From Actinoallomurus liliacearum (GTDB lineage: Bacteria; Actinomycetota; Actinomycetes; Streptosporangiales; Streptosporangiaceae): a stretch of DNA of 64,000 bases. The stretch spans positions 186,001 through 250,000 of the forward strand of contig NZ_BAABHJ010000002.1 of assembly GCF_039542035.1 (NCBI RefSeq), in the 5' to 3' direction. Numbering within the stretch: the first letter of the stretch is position 1; every line of letters starts with the position of its first letter. Shown piece by piece: positions 59,472 through 64,000 of the stretch. Made by a program: the position numbers and the translations under genes. The notes under the pieces are model-generated. The model was not told the DNA's origin. It searched no databases and saw only the letters and a program-made list of their open reading frames with translations.

Positions 59472-60377
59472 TCAGGCGGGAGTCAGCGCGGTGCGGAGCC
59501 GGTCGACGATGACGGTCCGGGCGGCCCTGCCCTCGGGCGTCGGGGTGAGCGGGTAGACGTGCACGAGACCCGGGGCCTCATGGAACTCCAGGTCGACGCC
59601 CGCCTCGGTGGCCTTGCCCGCCAGGACGCGCGCGTCCGGGTTCAGGATGTCGCGGGTGCCGCAGAACAGCGTCACCGGACCCAGCCCGCGCAGGTCGGCG
59701 CTGAGCGGGCTGACCCGCGGATCGGTGATGGGCAGGTCGCCGCGCCAGTGTTCGGCGAAGACCCGGCCGCCTTCGCGCCCGAGCCACGGGTCGCTGGGCT
59801 GCACCGCGTCGATGTCCGGGTTGGCGAATGTCAGGTCGAGCGCGGGCGAGATGAGCACGGTCCGTGGCAGTGCCACCTGATGCCGGTCGCGCAGGAACAC
59901 CGCGGTCGACAACGCGATCTGCCCGCCCGCGGAGTCTCCGGCCAGGCACGCGGCTCCGTGCTCGGCCCGACCGGCGAGGACGAGCTCGGCCACGCGCCGG
60001 ACGACCTCCCCCGCGGTCCCGTACGGCACGAGGGGGTAGATCGGCAGAACGACGGTCGTCCCCACCTCGGCGGCGACCTGCGCGGCGAGCCGCCAGTGCT
60101 GGGAGACGATCTCGTTGACCCACCCTCCCCCGTGCGCGTAGACCAGGCACCCACGGGGAGCGCGACCTTTCGGGGCGAGGCGGTAGACGGGCCACCCCTG
60201 CGACCGCTCGACGGACACCGTCACGTCCGCGCGAAGGCGGCGCGGCGGTCCGTACGGCTGCGGGCGGAGCGTGCGCTCCTCGAGGTGGTCCCGTGCCCCT
60301 TCGGCCGTGACGTACAGGCGGTTCATCCGCCTGACGCGGACGTATCCGGCCACCAGCCGGCTGCGTGCGCTGACCAC
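59472..60377 (-). CDS. Alpha/beta hydrolase (HSL class esterase)
   Basis: A 301-residue protein: LVYAHGGGWVNEI (oxyanion), LAGDSAGGQIAL (nucleophile Ser), FCGTRDILNPD (acid) and GLVHVYPL (His), all in the expected order of the HSL family. The N-terminal region (RRLRADVTVSVERSQGWPVYRLAP) forms the beta-sheet edge. The GTG at 60377 starts VVSARSRLV. It is transcribed away from the Lrp gene end. Substrate unknown. Confidence 0.9.
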   Translation of the reverse strand: MVSARSRLVAGYVRVRRMNRLYVTAEGARDHLEERTLRPQPYGPPRRLRADVTVSVERSQGWPVYRLAPKGRAPRGCLVYAHGGGWVNEIVSQHWRLAAQVAAEVGTTVVLPIYPLVPYGTAGEVVRRVAELVLAGRAEHGAACLAGDSAGGQIALSTAVFLRDRHQVALPRTVLISPALDLTFANPDIDAVQPSDPWLGREGGRVFAEHWRGDLPITDPRVSPLSADLRGLGPVTLFCGTRDILNPDARVLAGKATEAGVDLEFHEAPGLVHVYPLTPTPEGRAARTVIVDRLRTALTPA

Positions 60378-60420
60378 CGTTCCCGTGTCCTTTCCGGTCC
60401 GCCGCTTCGCGTCGCGGTCC

Positions 60421-60885
60421 TCAGTGGTGCGGGGCGTCCGGCGGGATACCGGGGCCCCGGTAGGGCAGGGTCTGGCTGTACACCACGTTGGTCGTGGTGC
60501 TGCCGAACTGCGCCAGCTCGTCGACGAGGCGTTCGAGGTGGGCCATGGACCCGGCGGCCACCTTGAGCGTGTAGCAGTCCTCCCCGGTGGTCCGCAGGCA
60601 CTCGAGGACCTCGGGGCGTCGCTCCAGCAGCCGGTGCAGCGGCTCGTGCCGGCTGCCGGGATATTTCAGCCGTACGACCGCCAGGACCGCGTAGCCGACC
60701 TTCGTCAGGTCGACCTCCGCGCGGTAGCCCGTGATGACGCCCAGGGACTCCAGCCGTCTGACCCGCTCCGTCGCCGCCGAGGCGCTGAGGCTGACCCGGC
60801 GGCCGAGTTCGGTCAGGGGGACGCGGCCGTCGCGCTGCAGCTCCGCCATGATCGCCCAGTCGGTCTCGTCGAGATCCTCGGCCAT
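60421..60885 (-). CDS. Lrp/AsnC-family regulator
   Basis: A 154-residue protein: LDETDWAIMAELQRDGRVPLTELGRRVSLSASAATERVRRLESLGVITGYRAEVD (HTH, about 4-58), then the RAM ligand domain (VLAVVRLKYPG, VLECLRTTGEDCYTLKVAAGSMAHLERLVDELAQFGSTTTNVVYS). ATG 60885 is chosen: TATATT lies 6 bases before it, consistent with a leaderless transcript. Divergent from the LLM oxidoreductase gene, which it may regulate in response to an amino acid. Confidence 0.93.
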   Translation of the reverse strand: MAEDLDETDWAIMAELQRDGRVPLTELGRRVSLSASAATERVRRLESLGVITGYRAEVDLTKVGYAVLAVVRLKYPGSRHEPLHRLLERRPEVLECLRTTGEDCYTLKVAAGSMAHLERLVDELAQFGSTTTNVVYSQTLPYRGPGIPPDAPHH

Positions 60886-60978
60886 CCGGCGAATATAGCG
60901 GGATATCAACGGCGACAGTCCTCATACGCCGGGAATGATCTCTTCCAGGCGGCTCGATGGCCTCGATAGCGTTGCTGC

Positions 60979-61833
60979 ATGCGAGTCGGTGTGAATGTTC
61001 CCAATTACGGGCCGGGAACCAGGCCGGAGCTGCTGCGCCGCTGGGCGCGGACGGCCGAGGCCCTCGGGTATGACCTGTTGATGCTGTCGGACCACGTCGC
61101 GGTGACGCCGGACGTGGCCGCGCAGTATCCGGCGCCGTTCTACGAGCCGTTCACCGCGCTCTCCTGGCTGGCGGGCGTCACCGAGCGGATCCGGCTCGGC
61201 ACCTCGGTCGTCATCGTGCCCTACCGGCATCCCCTTCTGCTCGCCCGGATGGCGGCCAACCTCAACGAGCTCAGCGGGGGCCGGCTGGTCCTCGGCGTGG
61301 GCGTCGGCTGGGCGCGCCAGGAGTTCGAGGCTCTCGGGGTGCCGTTCGAACGGCGTGGGGCGCTGACCGACGAGCACCTGCGGACCGTCCGCGCCGCGTG
61401 GGCGGACGAGAAGGACTACCGGAGCGGTTCGATCCCGATCTGGGTGGGCGGCAACAGCGACGTGGGCATTCGCCGGGCGGTGCGCCTGGGCGACGCGTGG
61501 CATCCGCTGCGCGACCTGACCCTCTCCGGGCTGCGGGACGCGGTGGGCCGGATGACCGCTCTCGCCGAGGAGCTCGGGCGCCCGGTGCCCGCCCTGACGC
61601 CGCGCATCCTCCTGCGACTGACCGGCTCTCCCCTCCTCGGCGACGACCGCCGGCTGGGCGAGGGCTCGATCGAGCAGGTCGTCGGCGACCTCGAACAGCT
61701 GCGCCTGCTCGGCGCCGACACCGTCGTCCTCGATCCGTTCATCGGCGATCCGGCCGAGACGCTGCATCCGCAGACGGCCTGGAGCGCGCTGGCGACCGTG
61801 GCCGACCATTGGGACCTGGACCCGCGACCATGA
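60979..61833 (+). CDS. LLM-class F420-dependent oxidoreductase
   Basis: A 284-residue bacterial-luciferase-like barrel: MRVGVNVPNYGPGTRPEL, SDHVAVTPDVAAQYPAPFYEPFTALSWLAGVTERIRLGTSVVIVPYRHPLLLARMAANLNELSGGRLVLGVGVGW (F420-binding SGGRLxLGVGVGW), IWVGGNSDVGIRRAVRLGDAW. The size and motifs match actinobacterial F420-using LLM proteins. Substrate unknown. It is translationally coupled to the following deaminase (ATGA overlap). Confidence 0.92.
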   Translation: MRVGVNVPNYGPGTRPELLRRWARTAEALGYDLLMLSDHVAVTPDVAAQYPAPFYEPFTALSWLAGVTERIRLGTSVVIVPYRHPLLLARMAANLNELSGGRLVLGVGVGWARQEFEALGVPFERRGALTDEHLRTVRAAWADEKDYRSGSIPIWVGGNSDVGIRRAVRLGDAWHPLRDLTLSGLRDAVGRMTALAEELGRPVPALTPRILLRLTGSPLLGDDRRLGEGSIEQVVGDLEQLRLLGADTVVLDPFIGDPAETLHPQTAWSALATVADHWDLDPRP

Positions 61834-62273
61834 CGATCGGAGCGACGATGACACCTGAGGAAGAGCGGTACCTGCGCCGGGCCATCGAGCTGGCCGCCGC
61901 GGCCGCCGCGGGCGGGGACGCCCCGTACGGCTCCCTGCTGGTCGGCCCGGACGGCGACGTGCTCGCCGAGGAGCACAACACCGTCATCAGCGACCGGGAC
62001 ATCGCCGCCCACCCGGAGCTGAAGCTGGCCCGGTGGGCGGCCCGCGAGCTGGACCCCGCCACCGCGGCGGCGACCACGATGTACACCAGCTGCCAGCCCT
62101 GCACGATGTGCTACGGCGGCATTCAGCGCTCCGGGCTGGGCCGTGTCGTGTTCGCGCTGTCCACCGAGCAGTTGGACGCGGTCAAACCGGGCGCCGGCTG
62201 GCCGGTCGTGCCCCAGGAGGGGCCCGCGCTGTTCGACGAGGCCCGGATACCGATCGTGGACTTCTACCGCTGA
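61830..62273 (+). CDS. Cytidine/deoxycytidylate-type deaminase
   Basis: A 147-residue zinc deaminase. The metal and catalytic residues are His61 and Glu63 in AHPELKLARWA and Cys91/Cys94 in CQPCTMCYGGI. The family usually has HAE; HPE is a known variant. PFYGSL-like substrate loop reads GGDAPYGSLLV. Likely acts on a small base (guanine or cytosine type) or a tRNA-like substrate. The ATG at 61830 overlaps the LLM stop; an internal ATG at 61848 is also possible. Confidence 0.92.
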   Translation: MTIGATMTPEEERYLRRAIELAAAAAAGGDAPYGSLLVGPDGDVLAEEHNTVISDRDIAAHPELKLARWAARELDPATAAATTMYTSCQPCTMCYGGIQRSGLGRVVFALSTEQLDAVKPGAGWPVVPQEGPALFDEARIPIVDFYR

Positions 62274-62316
62274 GGCCCGTCCGAGAAGTCGGTGGCCGCG
62301 CGCTCACGCCGGGCCA

Positions 62317-62330
62317 TACGATCACGTTCG
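62317..62330 (+). promoter_or_regulatory. Leaderless promoter for the GNAT gene
   Basis: TACGAT (62317-62322) lies 7 bases before the GTG at 62330. With no Shine-Dalgarno, this predicts transcription starting at the start codon. It lies in the 56-bp gap after the deaminase. Confidence 0.5.
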
Positions 62331-62890
62331 TGCTGAAGCCCGACTACCCCATCATCACCGAACGACTCCACCTGCGCCCGTACACGTCCGAGGATTTCGA
62401 CGCCCTCCACGACATCCAGTCCCGGCCGGAGGTCGCCCGCTACCTGTACTGGGGCGCGCGCGACCGCGACGAGGTCCGCCAGGCGCTGGAGACGAAGATC
62501 CGGTCCTCGGTGATCGCCGATGAGAACGGGGGCCTTCAGCTCGCGGTCGTGCTGCCGGAGTCCGGCACGCTGATCGGGGACGTCGTGCTGATGTGGACGA
62601 GCCGCGAACACCGGCAGGGCGAGATCGGGTACGTGTTCCACCCCGACCACGGCGGCCGCGGCTACGCCACCGAGGCCGCCGAGGTGATGCTCCGCCTGGG
62701 GTTCGAGGGGCTCGGCCTGCACCGCCTCGTCGGGCGCCTCGACGGCCGCAACACCGCCTCGGCCCGCGTCCTGGAACGCCTCGGGATGCGTCGCGAGGCG
62801 CACCTGGTGCAGAACGAGATCGTCAAGGGCGAGTGGACCGACGAGGTGATCTACGCGATGCTCGAGGACGAGTGGCGGGCCCGCGCGTGA
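62330..62890 (+). CDS. GNAT-family N-acetyltransferase (RimJ/RimL-like)
   Basis: A 186-residue protein: ITERLHLRPYTSEDFDALHDIQSRPEVARYL at the start, LIGDVVLMW, EIGYVFHPDHGGRGYATEAAEVMLRLGFEGLGLHRLVGRLDGRNTASARVLERLGMRRE. The acetyl-CoA loop is GGRGYA (Q/R-x-x-G-x-G/A). It resembles the RimJ/RimL branch. The start (GTG 62330) is chosen for the leaderless promoter. The stop overlaps the PARG-like start (GTGA), so those two are coupled. Confidence 0.92.
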   Translation: MLKPDYPIITERLHLRPYTSEDFDALHDIQSRPEVARYLYWGARDRDEVRQALETKIRSSVIADENGGLQLAVVLPESGTLIGDVVLMWTSREHRQGEIGYVFHPDHGGRGYATEAAEVMLRLGFEGLGLHRLVGRLDGRNTASARVLERLGMRREAHLVQNEIVKGEWTDEVIYAMLEDEWRARA

Positions 62891-63738
62891 GCACGCGCCT
62901 GCGCCGGTACGCCGCCGACAACGCGCGGATCGTCGACGACGGCGAGTACACCACCGCGGACGGCGCCGTCGTCGTCATCGCCCCGGCGCTGGAGGCCGCG
63001 ATGGCGGGCACGGTCAGCCATCCCCCGGACGGGCCGATCCCGCCGCCCGCGGCCGGGCCGGGGCACCGGACACGCTTCGAGGTGACCGCCGAGGGCAGTC
63101 TGCAGGCGGCCCGGCGGCTCAACGCCACCGGCACCGGCCGGATCGCCGTGCTGAACTTCGCCTCGGCCCGCAACCCCGGTGGCGGCTACGTCGGCGGCGC
63201 CCGCGCGCAGGAGGAGGACCTGTGCCGCCACTCGCTGCTGTACCCGTGCCTGTTGCGCGCCCGCGACTACTACGAGGCGCACCGCGCCTCCCCCGACCTG
63301 CTCTACAGCCACCGCGTCATCTGGTCCCCCGACGTCCCGGTGCACCGGGGCGATGGCGGGGACCTGCTGGCCGAGCCGTACCCGGTGTCGTTCCTGACCT
63401 GCCCGGCGCCCAACGCGGGCGAGGCGCTGCGCCGGGACCCGGCCGTGGCGGACCGGATCCCGGGAGTGCTGCGCGACCGGGCGCGCCGGGTGCTGGCGGT
63501 GGCCGCCCACCACGGCGCGCGCCGGCTGGTCCTGGGCGCGTGGGGCTGCGGGGTGTTCCGCAACGACCCGCGTCAGGTCGCTGAGGCGTTCCACGCCCAC
63601 CTGGCCGCGGATGGGGAGTTCCCGGGCGTGTTCGACCACGTGGTCTTCGCGGTGTGGGACCGCAAGCCGGACTCGGTGAACCGCGCCGCGTTCGCCGCCC
63701 GCTTCGCCGCCGAGACCGGCACGGGACAGCCGGCCTGA
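62887..63738 (+). CDS. Bacterial-type poly(ADP-ribose) glycohydrolase-like macrodomain protein (TIGR02452)
   Basis: A 283-residue macrodomain: VLNFASARNPGGGYVGGARAQEEDLCRHS, with the PARG signature GGG (98-100) and QEE (108-110; catalytic Glu), and LVLGAWGCGVFRNDPRQVAEAF, the C-terminal phosphate-binding stretch. Family members remove ADP-ribose from proteins or nucleic acids. It is coupled to the GNAT gene and near a deaminase and an F420 oxidoreductase. Possible role in ADP-ribose-based stress or conflict; no toxin partner is seen. Confidence 0.9.
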   Translation: MSTRLRRYAADNARIVDDGEYTTADGAVVVIAPALEAAMAGTVSHPPDGPIPPPAAGPGHRTRFEVTAEGSLQAARRLNATGTGRIAVLNFASARNPGGGYVGGARAQEEDLCRHSLLYPCLLRARDYYEAHRASPDLLYSHRVIWSPDVPVHRGDGGDLLAEPYPVSFLTCPAPNAGEALRRDPAVADRIPGVLRDRARRVLAVAAHHGARRLVLGAWGCGVFRNDPRQVAEAFHAHLAADGEFPGVFDHVVFAVWDRKPDSVNRAAFAARFAAETGTGQPA

Positions 63739-63755
63739 GGCGCCCGCTCACCGCG

Positions 63756-64000
63756 TCACCAGGGGTAGGTCCCGCCGTTCTCGTTCAGGAACACTCCGCT
63801 CGGGACGTCCTCGGTGACCTGGCGGGCGATGTTCGCTCCGCCCTCTTCCGCGCTCAGTTGCCCGCGGTGACCGTTCAGGTCGGTCGCGCAGAAGCCCGGG
63901 GACAGGGCGTTGACCGTGATGCCGCTGTCCCGCAGCGCGTTCGCGTAGATCAGCGTCACCGCGTTCAGCGCGGCCTTGGAGGAGTTGTAGGCGAGCAGGT
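63756..64000 (-). CDS. SDR-family oxidoreductase, C-terminal part
   Basis: The frame is still open at the window end. Readable residues include LLAYNSSKAALNAVTLIYANALR (YxxxK), GITVNALSPGFCATDLNGHRG and a GGTYPW end. The TVNALSPGFxATDLNGH pattern is the same subgroup as the SDRs at 21.7 and 40 kb. The stop is 18 bases after the convergent PARG-like gene. The N-terminal cofactor half lies beyond the window. Confidence 0.9.
   Translation of the reverse strand, partial: LLAYNSSKAALNAVTLIYANALRDSGITVNALSPGFCATDLNGHRGQLSAEEGGANIARQVTEDVPSGVFLNENGGTYPW

Overview
The DNA is very GC-rich with strong third-position G/C, many GTG (and one TTG) starts, several leaderless-looking starts, an F420-type LLM oxidoreductase, a BTAD/AfsR-like regulator and ECF41/ECF42 sigma factors. 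All of this points to a filamentous actinomycete (Streptosporangiales or Streptomyces relatives). I saw no ribosomal, tRNA or core housekeeping operon apart from a stand-alone methionine aminopeptidase. The window therefore reads as an accessory chromosome region.

Layout. 0-16.5 kb: epoxide hydrolase (cut by the window edge), an AraC regulator, a UvrA-like ABC protein, a rifampicin monooxygenase (rox) preceded by a recognisable rifamycin-associated element, two efflux transporters whose 3' ends run into recombinase fragments, a regulator with methionine aminopeptidase, and a TetR/FAD-monooxygenase pair. 16.5-23 kb: a junkyard of mobile DNA. It holds a miniature Tn3-family element with matching terminal repeats, a truncated inverted copy of a gene that is intact at 45 kb, and resolvase and Tn3 transposase fragments, between an HxlR/SDR pair and an XRE/SDR pair. 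23-30 kb: a zinc-finger coiled-coil protein, then a hemerythrin - DUF4267 - FAD oxidoreductase operon divergent from a large AfsR-like activator, with an 11-bp-period SARP-type operator between them. 30-39.3 kb: gene remnants, an aminoglycoside-phosphotransferase-like kinase, two ECF41 sigma factors with matching promoters (one promoter pair bidirectional), a LUD protein, RidA, a WYL regulator, and a YCII/ECF42 pair. 39.3-50.3 kb: more regulator/enzyme pairs, a serine/threonine dehydratase, a SUMF1-domain protein, an in-frame EamA-PadR fusion, LysE, a tandem MerR protein and an RHH-Clp_N protein. 50.3-64 kb: a lone Tn3 end next to an arsR-SRPBCC-DHFR-like operon, aldo/keto reductases, hydrolases, an erythromycin-esterase-like protein, an Lrp regulator, and a tightly packed LLM oxidoreductase - deaminase / GNAT - PARG-like cluster.

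The recurring logic is one small regulator divergent from, or overlapping, one small redox or hydrolytic enzyme, usually with a visible inverted repeat in the shared intergenic gap. Resistance-type functions (rox, UvrA-like, two efflux pumps, APH-like, Ere-like, TetX-like monooxygenase) are spread among them. Many remnants (at least ten broken genes) show repeated insertion, deletion and recombination. All family calls come from reading the translations by eye; none has been checked by database search.
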